Source: Prunella strophiata
Taxonomy: Eukaryota > Chordata > Aves > Passeriformes > Prunellidae
Direction of reading: 5' to 3'
Assembly: GCA_036583965.1 (NCBI GenBank)
Contig: JAZBQD010000001.1
Span: 22,987,569-23,051,568 of the forward strand
Length of the DNA: 64,000 bases
Below the pieces are notes generated by a model. It was not told where the DNA came from. It worked only from the letters and a program-made list of their open reading frames with translations, and made no database searches. Numbering within the stretch: the first letter of the stretch is position 1; each line of letters begins with the position of its first letter. Below, piece after piece: positions 11,655 to 24,769 of this stretch. The translations under genes and the position numbers were made by a program.

Positions 11655-14622
11655 AATAGTCAAGGAAGTGAGTTCTAATCCTCTTGAGGGTGCTGTTTAT
11701 TAAAATTTCCACCATGGAAATTAGGCAGTATCTTCCTCTTTCCCAAAACAATTCTGAACTAATTGCAACACCAACATTTCTTTTAGCTGAGGTGGCAGAA
11801 ATAGATGTTAGAGACAGTAAACAAAGTGGGGTTTTTTTTTTCCCAGAAAACTGGAAAATATATGAGGTTTGTTAGTGCATCATTAGTTTGTTAGTGTTTG
11901 TTAGAGTCAAATAATGGCTTTAGGAGATTAGACAGGAGGGGACACCAGCTGTTTAAGTGCTCTATAAAATGGGTCAAGAACCCATAATGAGAATTAGGGT
12001 GTCTTGTAAAAGTGTGGTAGTTACAGCATCAAGGTTAAATGGAATTGCCCAATCAGCAGGTGGTAACAGGGAATTGATGTTCTTAAACCCATTCTGGACT
12101 TTGCTTTCCTGTGGTTGGTAAGGGTTGAATTTCATGGGAAGTGCTCTGCCATGGTACTGGAGTAGGAGAAATAGGTGAACGTGAGTTGGCTTTCAGGATT
12201 TGACCATCTTAGGTGCCCATCTCAGAAAAAGAAAGTGATATGGTTTGTTGTTGTTTGGGTTTTTTTTTTCCTCCTGATGAGTATGAGTTCTCTCTTGCTC
12301 TTTTTAAAATTAAATGTCTTAATAAAAAGCACCTCTGCATGGTGTAGGCATCTAAGTGTCAATCCATTGAAGAACTTCATCCTGTCATAGTATCCTTGAC
12401 TTCAAAAATGCTTCTGGCTTTTGGGAAGTACACAAAAAACTACAAATAAAGCTGAGTCTGTGCTTTACTGGGCTGTACCCTGAGATGTTTCCTGTGCAGG
12501 CTATGTATCCTGAAATTTGTAATTTCACACCTCAATTGATGATATTGAGTTATTTTCACTACATGTGCAAGGTATTTAGAAATGTATTCTGTTAATGAGT
12601 CCTTTCACATTTGCGATATTGAAGCCAATTGTGTGGTTTTTGTATGTTGGAGACATCACTGATCCTGGAATGGCACAATTTGGTCAGTTAATCACTGTTT
12701 TTATTATCCTCCTCCTTTTTTATAGTGTTTAATTGGTGTTCTGTGGGGAGAGATAGGATAGGATTGAGCTACAGGCTGTGGAACATGCCTGCAGAATACT
12801 ATGGCAGCACAGGGGAGTTTGTCTCCACCTTACTTTGCAGGAAGGAGGTGCCACATGGCACAGCCCTATGGAGAGGAGCCTGATGGAAGCTGTCAGACCC
12901 CTGAATAGCAGGTGATCACCCCTATAGGGACATGAGGAAAGTGTTGCTGACATGGCAATGTGTGATGGGTCACTTAGTGAGACTTCCCATACAGGGAAAT
13001 GCTGTGTCTTGAAGATGTGTATGAAACCAGCTTGTTTCTTTGGATAAGCAATTCAGATTCGCTGCTGGTCTGAGCCTGAGTCTCAGTTGTTAGTGTTTCC
13101 TATTGCAGACATTATCCATTGAAATTCAGATTACTCACCATACTATGATCATTGCTTCCTCACACTTGTTTTGCACCCATTGGAGAATGCTTTAGGGAAG
13201 GGACTGCCAGAATAAAGAAGGGGGAGAAAGATCAGTGCTCAGTGGTCCCTCTTGACCACTTTAATAGAGATAATTGCAATAATCATACCTATAGTAAATA
13301 TGCTAAAAAGCAGCAGTAAGTTAAAGCAATTTTATAATTTTAGCCATCTGTTGATAGCTGAGCTGTGTGCAAATGTGTAGTAATAACCTTGTTATTCTGA
13401 AAACTTCTCTTGTACCTAGGGTGCCCCTTTTCCCTCCATAACATTAACAATGTGCATCCAATATCAATCCAGACAGGTTTTTGGACAAAAGGTAAAATAA
13501 GGGTAGCCATGGTACTGAAATAGGCAGGTGCACACAGAAATGCAGCTGTAACACAGGACATGGTGGCACACTCAGCTGGCTAACCATTGCTCCCTGGCCA
13601 GTGGCAGACCCTACCCAGCTCCAGATACTCACACCTGTGCCAGGCCAAGGCACAAAAACTATGTTTCATTGGGAGGACTTGACAGTCTCTGGGCTGGGAG
13701 GTGAGAAAGGGCACGAGATGGCTCTGGAGAGTTTCTCCCAGCTCTTGCCAAATTGTTGAGTTGTTGTGCCACATGTTGCATGTGTGTACCATAAACATAT
13801 AGGGTGTAAAGCATTGAAGGCTCTGGCAAAATACCTGTGCCAGTCTTGCTGTATGTCATGCTCTGAGGCCAAGACCTCACAGGGGACTTGTGTCTCCAGC
13901 TAATCTTCTGAAGGGCTGTAGTTCATAGAGCATCAATTCCTGGAATGTTTCTGTCTTGCAGCTCTGCAGACAGAGCAGGAGACACCTGTGGCATGATGCT
14001 ATGGCAGGGTGCAGTATCCAGGGGAACTGTGTGAGGTATTACACTTCCCAGCTCCAGTGGAACAGGGCAGGCCCTTTTGTTGTGTGATCTGGCAAATGAC
14101 CCACTGCAGGTCAAAATAGAGGGTCTGCATTTGCTGGTGCTTAAAGTTAAGTGCTTATATAGATGCTAATGTTGCTATGAATACTCCAAAATAGCATTGA
14201 AGCTCCTTAGTATTTCAAGCCCACGTTGCTTAACTAACCCCTTGCAAATCCATGGCCAGGGAAAAATTATTCTAAATCTCCCATGTCCAAATTTGAGATT
14301 TGAGTGGAAAGAATTACAAAATTGCATGTAAATGCTTTGGATTAAAATGGATTTTTACAGTGAAGCCTTGCAATTATTATAAAGTAACTATTCTAAACTA
14401 ATACATTACTTTAAACTAGTTTGAGAACAGAAGTAATGTATTGGCTCTTGCTTCAGAATCAGCAAATGAATCAGAGATCATGGTTTCTGAAGGGCTTTGC
14501 TGTTAAAGCTCAAGGACCATGTTCCATTTGAATTTGGAAGAAGCTGATATCAGGTACCCCCACTTGAAAAGACAGTCCTTGAACCACCCACCACTCAGCA
14601 GGACAAGGATGCCTGGCTGTGT
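11650..14622. other. Noncoding stretch, nothing recognised
   Basis: All open frames here are under 75 codons. Around 13560-13900 five minus-strand frames overlap one another in a GC-richer segment, which is the signature of few stop codons and not of a gene. A T9 run lies at about 11831 and another T-rich run at 12261. I recognise no transposon family. Confidence 0.45.
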
Positions 14623-14669
14623 ATTGCCAAGATGGAAGAAGAGAAATCTCTTCTCTCTCCCTTGGCAAT
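14623..14669. repeat. Imperfect palindrome able to form a stem-loop
   Basis: The ends ATTGCCAAG (14623-14631) and CTTGGCAAT (14661-14669) are exact reverse complements. Inside them AGAAGAGA and TCTCTTCT pair again, separated from the outer stem by a small internal loop. The central loop is almost nil. The inner part is purine-rich on the left and pyrimidine-rich on the right. Its function is unknown. It is shorter than a typical microRNA precursor, so it may be only a chance or slipped inverted repeat. Confidence 0.65.
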
Positions 14670-15605
14670 GGTTTATGTGCTTACCTGGAACAGGCTCTTC
14701 CATTTGAACATCTCCATAGCCACACACTAGATGAGAGCACAAGATTAAAGCAGAAATCTTGTTCTTCCATCTCAAGAGACAATCTGCCATCTGCACAGCT
14801 TGTTTTCATAATACAAGCATAAGTGAAATTTTGTAAATGCTTTTCATTTCAATAATTGAAAGTTTATGTAGGTGAAGGAAGACATTTTTAATAACTTTGC
14901 TTTTTAAGGCTGGGAAGGGGAAGAGGGGAAAATATGCCAGAGACCAAAAGGGTGGAATTTTTGTGTGAGTAAAAGAGACATGAAGGATTTGATGGTTCAG
15001 CTTTGTCGATGTTACAAAACATGGGGCAGGTGCTTGTAGTAGATGGAAACAGCATTCACTCAGTAAAGAACGAGTAATTTTTTAAGGGGACATGAAGTGT
15101 AAATGTGACAGAGAACCACATACTCCTTGCAAACATTTGAATTTCAGAAGTTTCTCTAGTTTGAACTTCAGCAGACTGCATTAAACTGTGTTACACACAG
15201 TAACAGGACAAAGTGAACTTCATTACTGAAAAGTGAGTTGGCTGTCTGTCTCAGTAGTGATGTAAGTCAACCTTGGATTTATCACATAAATACTGCTTAA
15301 GAAAAGCACATGCACTGTAATAAAAATGTTCTGTCTAAAACCACACACTGAATTAAAAAAGAAAAGGTTTGTGTCCTTGAAGAGGCCAAGAACAGAAAAC
15401 TTCACAAATTCTTGTGTTTAACATTACTTTTTAATATCCTTGCATTAAAAATGAATGATTACTTTTTAATATTACTTGTAGCCAACTATCCCCTACCGTA
15501 TAGATAAATTTCTTGTATGATTTTATTATATGCTCAATAATAGTACCTATAAGCTCAGATTTCTTTTGAATATAAATGATTAGAAACAATATCTACCCTA
15601 AAGCA
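14670..15605. other. AT-rich stretch with a short direct repeat
   Basis: No gene is recognised. The 15-base string ATTACTTTTTAATAT occurs at 15423-15437 and again at 15458-15472, 35 bases apart. This duplicated segment lies just upstream of the larger tandem repeat at 15606. Confidence 0.5.
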
Positions 15606-15778
15606 TCTTTAATGTCATTATAGATGGGTAGGAGTAAATTAAGCGGTATTTAGCCACCAAAGTCTTTAATTTCATTGCATTTGAGTAGGAGTTAGACATT
15701 ATGAGGTCCAATTAAAAAAGTCACTAATGTTTTTACATCTGAGTAGGAGTAAATTAAACAAAATCACTCCTGAGCTGC
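15606..15778. repeat. Three-copy tandem repeat with a ~58-bp period
   Basis: Three diverged units start at 15606, 15663 and 15721, giving periods of 57 and 58. Each begins TCTTTAAT or TCACTAAT and carries GAGTAGGAGT (GGGTAGGAGT in unit 1) about 22-25 bases in, followed in units 1 and 3 by AAATTAA. The first ~35 bases of each unit are best kept and the rest has drifted. A fourth, worse copy may begin near 15776 (CTAATATCATTTT). The unit matches no bird satellite I know. Confidence 0.7.
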
Positions 15779-18700
15779 TAATATCATTTTAATTGAATGT
15801 CATTCAGTTTCTAACTGCTGTTACAACACAGTAGATAATGAGTCAAGCTCAACAAATCTTCTGAGCTCCAGGTACCATGGCTACTAGGGATGAGGGCAGA
15901 GTTTAGGGATTGAGAGGGAAACTGTTGGAAGTTAGGAAGCTGACAGGAATGATAGCAGGCCTGATATCTCTTGGTTGATGAGACCTATGTTCATCTAAAA
16001 ATATCACCCTAACAAGAGCTAATCTAACAAGGCTGCAAGCCAGGTCATTATTTCTGGTGTTCAGACATGAAGAAAAAAAGGCAAAAAAGGGGCATTTATC
16101 CAGAAGATGTGATTTACAGAGTGAATGCTAGAGAGGCTAATGCCATTTATTCACACCTCATGAATAATTCATTGTTTGATTTAACGTTAGTCTTGATGAT
16201 GAGACAATGGTGAAACAATACTAGAAAATATATAAATTTACACATGCAAAAATAAAAAATCATATCCTATCACAAGCATTATTTTTTGATCTATAACAGA
16301 TAATACTGCATTTTCCTCATGCATGGAAATCTCTTCACTTCAGTAAGTAGCAGGTTTAAGACAAGCTGTGGCACTTCATATAGTGACAGTGAAAGAGAAT
16401 AGAGTAAAAAATACCCTTCATTGTAACTGAAATTACTATAAAACAGTAGATATTTTGCCCTAAAAGCAGTTCAAGCTGTTACACAATGCTAGGCTTCCAT
16501 CTGGAAAAACTGCAGGGTTTTCAACTTACCATTAGTTTGTGAGCATCAGATCTGTTCTGATGTTGCTCGATGTGTACGTGTTTGACTGCTGAGAGCAAAT
16601 ACTCTTTTAAAGTGTGCATGTAAGACCAAGAGACCAGGGTCTCCTGACTGAAGCTCAGTCCTTGTTCCAAACTCAGGTTGGGTGCTGGCTTCAGATATAA
16701 TCACACACTTGTGTGTAGTCACACACTTTCTTTTGGCCTATGTGATACCTGTGCCTCTGGTATCTCTGCAGAAAACAGGGAGGTCAAAGGACCCCTATGG
16801 TCTATATGTTTACATGTATCTGGTACTAGCTTCTTGCTCATGTTCAGAAAGCCCCATCAACTATCTCTTGACTATGGACTCAAAATCTTAGAGGGGGAAA
16901 CCTTTAGTTCTGACTTTTTCTTTCTTTTGTATGAGAAAACTGGAGGAAGATAGCAGATACCATAGACCTGCCTCTTCTCTTACCTCTCTGCAAGACTGAG
17001 AGGTAAGCTGTGATCCATAGACCTTGTTCTTCCTCCAAGGGTAGGGAGAAAGGAGAAAGTCAGTGCTGCTGGACAGGGAAAGCAACTGCAGAGCTACAAA
17101 CTGTCTTTCCTCAGGGCTCTGAGGATACCCTGCTATAGACAAATAGGTTGCATGTGGCCACAGCAGCACCCTTTTCCTCAGGGGTTCTCCTGCAACCCCT
17201 GTCTCCAGATAACACAACGTACCAAGGCAGCACAGAGTTGCTGCAGGAGAGAGACCTTGTGCCTTTCCAGGAGGGACTTCCCTATATCCTCCATCCAAAA
17301 GGTTAGTTACTTAGCCTAGGCGCTGCTAGGTATATTCCAACAATGTCCTTTCTGTCATATATCATTCACCAATTTTTGCAGAGAGCAGCATGGGTGTGAG
17401 GAGGTAACTGTAGAACTTCAGTGGTAGGATAGGGAAGTTACAATTTCTTCTTGACTGGAAGGACAGATTTCCCATTGCCAAGGACACTGTCTTTTCAAAT
17501 ATGATGCTTTGACAAAAAAGATAATTGTCAAATTCTGCTTCTTCCTAGGTGTTTCTCATATTTAATTGTGAGATTCTCCATATACTCTCTCAACTACAAC
17601 ATGCTATGTGTCACTGTGTAGTTCTGCTTTTACTTTTCTTGCAATAAATGGATGTCTGACAAGGACATTCTGGACAACTTGAAACAAGTGAGTGAAATAA
17701 AAAACCTGTGAGTGGATGTAAAGAGGGAGGACAATCCACTAGACTCTGGTGAACTTCTCAAATAAAAGGCTGGAGTTTGTTAGCTGTTAGTTTCAGATAG
17801 AGAAAGAGGATGGGAGGTAAAATTGTTCATTAAGTAGGTTTTGCTTTTAGAGCTGATTTTCAAATGAGCAAATATGAGCAGAAATTCCTGCTTGGGATTC
17901 AAGTCTGGCTGCTTTTTGCATTCACTTTCCAGTGATGTGAAACACCAAAGAGCCCCAGTGCTGAATTTTGGTTCAGTATTCCCAGCAGGCAAGAGAGTGA
18001 GCTCTGTGAATTAAGACTTAAAGCTTTCATGCAGGGTGTGTGAAGAAAAGTTTGAGATTGAGCGTGGGCTATATTCTCTGTGTAGATGTATTGTTGCAAA
18101 CATGCTCTGGGACATATGGAATTATATTGTTACTTGGGGGAACAATGATGAAATGTTTTGACGTAGCCTTTTGTCTTTTCTGTGTAGATTGCACTGGAAC
18201 ATGTTACAGCTTGTTTTAACTAATGTGCTACATAGGTTGGTTGTGTCTTGTGTCTGTGAAATTCCAATGGTAGCACTGCAAAAATATTACTAACAAAACT
18301 CTTACAGCATTTACTTGGGGAACTCCTAAGAAACTTAATGACTTCTGTCACGTTAAGATACTTGAATAGGTAGGATTTTACTTATTGAAAGGCAAGGATA
18401 TAGACTTTGCCTTGGTATACCTGTTTAATGCCCTGCCTGTGCCTAAGTGGCAATTTGTGAAACATTTTGCATCTCCATATGAAGTTGTTCCACTTGATCT
18501 CTGTGTCTGTCAATCACAAAACAACAAAACTTTCTCAAGAGGTCTAAAGACTACTAATTCAGTACTAAAATATTAGACCTGGATCTTATTTCCTGAAAAA
18601 AAAAAAAAAATCTCATTGCAGTCTTATATTGCCATTTTTCTCATTCTTCCACTGCACTTTCAACCTCCCAGAGTCCAAGGGGTTTGTGAATTGCACTTAG

Positions 18701-19916
18701 AAGCACTGTGGAACTAGGATGCATTCCTGAGTAAGCAACAAAAGTCTGTCACCCACAGAAGTATTGCTAGGCTAGGAGACATCATGGCTGATACTTCCAC
18801 TTGCAAAGAGAGCAGAAAGAAAGTTGTCACAGTGTAGTAGAAGATAAAGTAATAAATGTTTTCAGTTATTTTTTTTTCTCCTGGCAGTCCTGATTTGGGC
18901 ACTTGCTTCCTTGAATTTTGTTGGTCAGGCAAAGTTCCTTAGCTGTTCAAGTCTCTGCTCTCTCTGGTTTAGTAGTCATATTGGAGATTTTATCTTAAGC
19001 TTAAAGAGGTTGGTCAAAACCATGTTTCTTTTCAAATGGACCAATTTAAATTAAAAATGGATATGTTTTTCAAAATTTTCTAGTTGTAAATGTGGTTAGG
19101 CATGTCTAATATAAAATTTAGATTACTAATGAGTCTGCCTTTGCCTCATGTTGTTCTTGTAGTCAAGCCCTTAGTTTCCTATCTCAGAAGTATTTATGTC
19201 CTTCATAGCTGAAAAGTCAAGTCTCGCTTGGTGTCTGTTAGTTCAGAGCCCAGTTGCTCTTTCCCCTGTGACTGGAACATGTAAGGTATTCTCCACATGT
19301 AACAAATACCTCTGAAGTCCATGGGCACAAAATCAGGTCTGGTCTCAAATGAGGAACTTTATTTTTTTTTCTGTAACCACAGGTTATGGAATTAGTTTGA
19401 TGCTAAGAGTTATGTTTACAGTGTCCTTAGTGCTTGCTTTGAAATGTGTCAGTAAATACAAAAACCAAAATACTCATTGTATTAATCACAGGTGAATCTA
19501 GTTTGACCATTTGCAAATGGCAGTACCTTCAGTGCTAGCTGAAGATAGGAATGTTGATGTTAAGAGAGCTATTTGTTCACAAAAATCACAGAACTGGCTC
19601 TTTATTCCCTCTGCTCAGCCATGGCCTACAGAAAGCTGAAACAATGAGATACTGGGGACTCTGTGCTTGAACCACCTCCCCTGTAAACCAATGTGCTGGA
19701 ATTGATGAAGATATCCTCTTTGCAGGTTTTGCATGGTTCTGACAGGTGAAAAAATGATTGCAGGTTGTGATCCATGTCATTCACTTCATATGTCTTTCAG
19801 AGCACTTATAAGTTGGAGCTACATGAGGCCAGCCTGGGTTTCACCTGGGCTGTCTGGGTATCTGTGTGCTGATGAAGTACTTGGTTTAGAGAGAAACCTG
19901 GACCATTAAAGGTCTC
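15779..19916. other. Noncoding stretch, nothing recognised
   Basis: The stretch contains AT-rich DNA up to about 16500, then a GC-richer part at 16600-17300. A 136-codon minus-strand frame (16888-17298) there has no recognisable motif. A small inverted repeat of CA/TG units lies near 16701-16720. An A15 run is at 18596-18610. No splice-site pair with a protein-like exon was seen. Confidence 0.45.
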
Positions 19917-19926
19917 TATATAAAGG
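19917..19926 (+). promoter_or_regulatory. TATA-box-like sequence, promoter unproven
   Basis: TATATAAAGG matches the TATA consensus well. It lies in a locally GC-richer segment: GAGCTGGCCCTTTTAAGG follows, and the expected start site would be near 19945-19950. No CpG island, downstream open frame or strong donor supports a transcript, so this may be a chance match. Confidence 0.15.
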
Positions 19927-22900
19927 ACTCAGAGCTGGCCCTTTTAAGGAGGGGGAAGGACTGCTAATCCCCTTCTCTCATGCTTGGGCATGGCAGTGCT
20001 GCCTGTGACCCATTGTCCTAGCTGAGTCTCAAGGAAGAAGAAATGTGACTTTGCCTATTCAAGCAGCTAACAGTTCTAGATGGCACCTTGTCTTTCTTTA
20101 GGGGTACTGTGGAGAACATGCACACACCACTTACATCCTAGATTTGAGCCCAGACAGGCAAATTCTCTGCATATGCAGCTGGAGAAAGATGCCCTCAGAG
20201 TATGATTTATGGCATTTAAGTCAGATGCTTAAAATTAGACAGTCTGTATGCATCCTCTGTCTGTATTTTGTATACTAATCTGAAAACCTGGATGGTAGGA
20301 ATCTAATGCTTTCTAAGCCTGTGGGCAAGACTGCCTAGATGAATCCACTGCATGGATGCTCACACACAAATACTCTGTGCTGTCTTTCATCAGCTCTGCC
20401 AGGGAACGACAGGATTGAGACTTGTGAAGTTTGCTGTCCCTGCATCTCTGTCTTTCCCAGGTATGCAGTCATCAGAACTGCTGCCCAAACAGGACTGTTT
20501 TGCTTACCATCTTATAGGATGCAGAAAAGCAAAATTTTGCCTCCAATTACACAGTTACACAGCGATTTCCTTAGCAGTTAGGAGTATTTGATCAGCTTAG
20601 AGAGTTTGGTATGACTTAGTGCTGACTTTGGTTTGAGTATCTAATTCTGTATAAAAGGAACAGAAGTGTTTTGTGCTTTTGGTACATTTTTAAATGTTGC
20701 TTCTTTGTGCCACTTAAGATAAAACTGCAAAATGAACTTTTAAACTTCAACAAAGCAGAGTAAGATATGGAGTAGAGCATTCTGAGTAGAAGTTAGACTA
20801 AAATTCTTTAATCAAAGTCCACAGTGTATCACAGTCTTAAATAGCACTCTTTGGAAAGCAAGTCACGAGCTAGACTTTCAGATTATTTTAATGACTTGCA
20901 TAGGAAAGTACATACCTATACTTGTATTTATTTTCTCTGATAGCATCTCAACTTTCAGAGTCTGTATGCCTGTGTAATAAACATGAATAGATGCTGGCAA
21001 AGGGACATGACAGCACAAATACCTTTTTCCTTTTTATGAGGTTTAGATAGACTCATTCTTGTCCAAACCATTAAAAGCTGAGTTCAGGCAGTCAACAACT
21101 TGGAAATGTAGCTGTCAGAACTATATTCAAAATATAGTCTTCCCATGTACAACACACGAGACTTAACTGTTCTGTCATCCAGGTGGGAAGTGTCTGTGGT
21201 TCCCTGGTAGAAACCAAGTACAGTGCATTGCTTTTAACATCTTGTTCTGAGTATCCTGGGTATGTTTAGAAAATGTTGGTGCCAGCTGGCAGATTGCTGG
21301 TGAGGCTGAATGCATGAGGCTTCTGCTCTTGCAGTGTCATTGCAGCTCCACAATTCCTTCATCCATTTTTCTGATTTCTGTGATTCAAGAGACTTGCTTT
21401 GCATGCACCTTCACTTGAGTTTGCCAGGAGTGCTTTTCTTTATCAAACCTCACCTTTGCTGCAATTTTTTATTGCAGGATTTTAAAAAAAAAACATATTA
21501 AATCAAATTCATGCAACTAGTTTCTTTTTTTCCCCCTCACTAATTGCTTTTACGTTAGTCTCACTAATCCATAAGTGCCAGTAGTCTCTGAGATACTGGA
21601 TCTCATTTAATTTCCAAAGAAGCAGAAGAGAGCTAAAACAAGAAAATGTCACAGCATAAACAGACAACAGAAGGGAAGAAAAAACTAGATAAAACAGTTT
21701 CTTATCCTCCTACTTTACATTCATTCACTCAGCCATATCACATGTAGCATCAGAGCATTCTCATCTTTTGAAACTTACTTATCACTCATGAAGAGTGACA
21801 AGTTGATCTCCCTTCATGTACATAATTGTGCAAACGTCACAGAGCCTGAGGAGAGAGGGCTCTCATCCTGCCCAGTAACCATTACAGCTTTAAAGGTTAG
21901 TAGAGGCAGGTCCATATTATTTCAACATTTTCCCCAGAAATGAGAGTATAAATCAAAGATGATTTGTTTAGTTTTTGGTTTTGGGTTTGTTTTTGTTTTA
22001 AGGATGATTTTTAGCACAGTATTTGTTAAAAAAAATACAGAATAAAAGCCTTGAAACTATGGAAATATTTCTCTGGATATTTTTTTAAAAGTTACATTTT
22101 TAGTCCAAGTGACTTTTCATTTAGGAATTTAAATTGATTTTAAAAATCAAAGTGAAATGTTTAAAAAATCTTGAAGGCTTATGATTGACTTAATCAGTGT
22201 TGTATCTAGATCTCCATTTGTGGAAAGTTTCATCTTTTTATTCTGATTCCATTATTTTCTAAAAATAGAGGGCATATTGAAGAAACTTGAGTATTATAAT
22301 TTGAGCCATTGAGGGGAAGAGTTAATACTCTGACTTGAAATTATATTATCCCATTTACCTGTACGAGTAGCAAAAAGAAAAAAAAAAAAAGATTTTGCAC
22401 AAGTTCTATCTAGTTCATAGGAGTGCATGGTTAAAAAAAATCTTAGGTTATATATAGGGAATGTCACTGATAAGAGATCAAAGAATCAGAAGATAATTTC
22501 CTTTGTTTAGTCACAAGCCCCTTTCAGCCAGTGCTACCTCAAAACTTTTATATTTTTTGAGAAGTTCTTCATTAGCTTCCCAGGTTAGCAGATTTGGATT
22601 TGCTCTTAAGAGGTGGGATAAGCTTTATTGTTTCCTACTGGCTAAATTAAATACTAATCTATTTTATCCATTTAGTAAACCTAACCCCAAAGTTATGTGA
22701 TAGCCTAAGTTAAAAAAATGTAGCTAAGGATCACCATTTTGAAGTATCATATTTATTTAACTTTGACAAATGCACTAGAACTTCCAATTTCAATCCTTGC
22801 CTTTTATAAATCAATATTAGTAGCAATATTTTTACAGTTAAAAAACTGTGCTGTTCAAAACAAAAATATTCTATTCAAAACCAAATGTGAAGTAAAAAAT

Positions 22901-24439
22901 GTAAGATATCCATTTTGGAAATCAAGTATTGCAAATTTCATGATTGAATTTGTTTTCATTCAAAAAATATGTCAAGATTTTGGCATTTTGCTTTCTTTTG
23001 AGACAGAAACTGTTTTAAAATCTTATATTCTCACAAAATGGAGAAAACATTTTATTCTAGGTAGAAATTATAAAGGTAGTGAGGGTAGCTCTGTGATTTA
23101 TCCTTCCCAGAGGCATTGACTTAGTGGATGAGTCTAAGAGTGAAAACTTAAGAAATATTAGAGACAACAAACATAAAGACAGTTCTTTATCTGGTCATTC
23201 ATCTCTGAACAACTGTGTAGTGGAGAAGCTCACACCTTTGGCTCACACCTGCTTGAAGCTTACCCCTTAGCCACTGTTGCTCTTCATGTTTTCTAAGCTA
23301 TTTTCCAAATAATGCTTGCATGGAATAGTATTCTGTTGCCTGAAATAATCATATGAGCCTGAGAGAAATGGCAAAATCAGCCCCTGCACAAAATTTTGGA
23401 AGTGAAAACGGAGCACAGTTGCTGATAAAGCCAAAGATAAATACCAGAGTATGAGAAGAAGTGTAACTCATAGTATAATTTTGGAGGTAGTTGTCTGAGT
23501 GGATCTATAGATTGAGGAGTTTTTGCCTGCTGTGGATATACATTCATTGTAGCAGAAAATGATTTTGTAGTCAAACTACACAATAAAAAACTGCTTGAAG
23601 AATCATAACTCTGAGGAGAATTGCTAAGCACATACACTAAGGGCAGACACTTATGTTCACAAGCCTTTGTTCTCATGGAGAGAAGCCAGCTGTAGTGTAG
23701 TGCTAATGATTAGTATGGAATGGCTCACTTTCTCATATCAATATAAATAATACCCATAAAAAAGTATTCTGCCTTTTCATTTCTTTTGATGATTTGCCTA
23801 CATGGTGGGTAGCAATGCCAACCCTCTTTCCTCCAGCCCCCAAGTGGATGGTCCCCACAGAGCTCTGTTACATAAGAGTCTGTCATGGACAGGATTAGGC
23901 CATCTCAGCAAAGCAGAGACTTTTGTTTATCTTCACCAGCAAGAAGATGTTTGAAAGCCCCTCAGCCCACAGGCTGTCATACTGACAGTCATCCTCATCT
24001 TGCTACTCTGACTGGAGGGTTGGGTTTGTGGTCATCCTACAGCAGCTGTAAAACAGCAGATGAACATGGGATGGGCATCTTTATTGCTAGAGGAAAAAAG
24101 GCTGCTCCTCTTAAAAGCTGAATATTTACCTTATACCTGGGAGCTATTCAGGGCATTTAGCCCCTCACAGGAACATTGCAAATCCAGCCAGCTAGTTAAT
24201 ATTGCTAATATTTTTGAGCAGGTCTGCTGAAAATGGTGATTATTTGTACAGTAAATGAATAACTGAGAGGCTTGCTGTTTTAAGTTTAGAGCATATTTTA
24301 CGGTGTAATGGTTTCTGACAAGCAGTGTGAAAAAATGCTAAATTGAAAAAGGCAATAATATATGGAAGCTCACAAATGTGAGTGTCAGTGGCAGCAATTT
24401 GTTCTTTCTTGTTTGCTACCCAGCCACCTCTCATTATGT
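19927..24439. other. AT-rich noncoding stretch
   Basis: No gene is recognised. A 126-codon + strand frame (22739-23119) lies in very AT-rich sequence and codes mainly for Lys, Phe, Ile and Asn; it has no family resemblance that I can see. A segment at 21962-22015 is made of T runs broken by G, flanked by GATGATTT on both sides. A near-pure A tract is at 22377-22390. Confidence 0.45.
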
Positions 24440-24696
24440 TATTCTTCATGTCCTAAAGTCGACCAATTCCAGGAACAAATCAATACCAGGGAAATCCTTT
24501 TGTCTTCTTCTAAGGCATAACATGTAAAGAAAGCTCAGTCAATATGTCTTTTAATAACATCTAATGGAAATGCCTGGATTTCCCTTCATGTTCTATAATT
24601 AATTGAGCTTCTTGCCACCCACAATGTATAGTTGTTCCCCTCTATATTCTCTTTTGGCCTAATTGTCATTTGTTTTTTGTTCAATTTGTCTTTAGC
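24440..24696. other. Possible conserved noncoding block (left of poly-T)
   Basis: This AT-rich, low-complexity-free segment contains ATAATTAATT (near 24595) and other homeodomain-type TAAT cores. It sits beside a long T tract, with a similar block on the other side. The look is that of vertebrate conserved noncoding DNA. That is inference only, since conservation cannot be judged from one sequence. Confidence 0.2.
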
Positions 24697-24719
24697 CTTT
24701 TTTCTTTCTTATTTTTTTT

Positions 24720-24750
<31 letters not shown>
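24697..24750. repeat. Polypyrimidine tract ending in T29
   Basis: A C/T-only-like tract (CCTTTTTTCTTTCTTATTTTTTTTTC) leads into 29 uninterrupted T residues at 24722-24750. No reversed AATAAA lies close to its right side, so a minus-strand retrocopy tail is not supported. Confidence 0.9.
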
Positions 24751-24753
<3 letters not shown>

Positions 24754-24769
24754 GTTGTTGGATGTGCTT

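Noticed and set aside
16888..17298. 136-codon minus-strand frame
   Set aside because: Its composition follows the local purine/pyrimidine skew and no domain is recognisable; the length is within chance for 64 kb.
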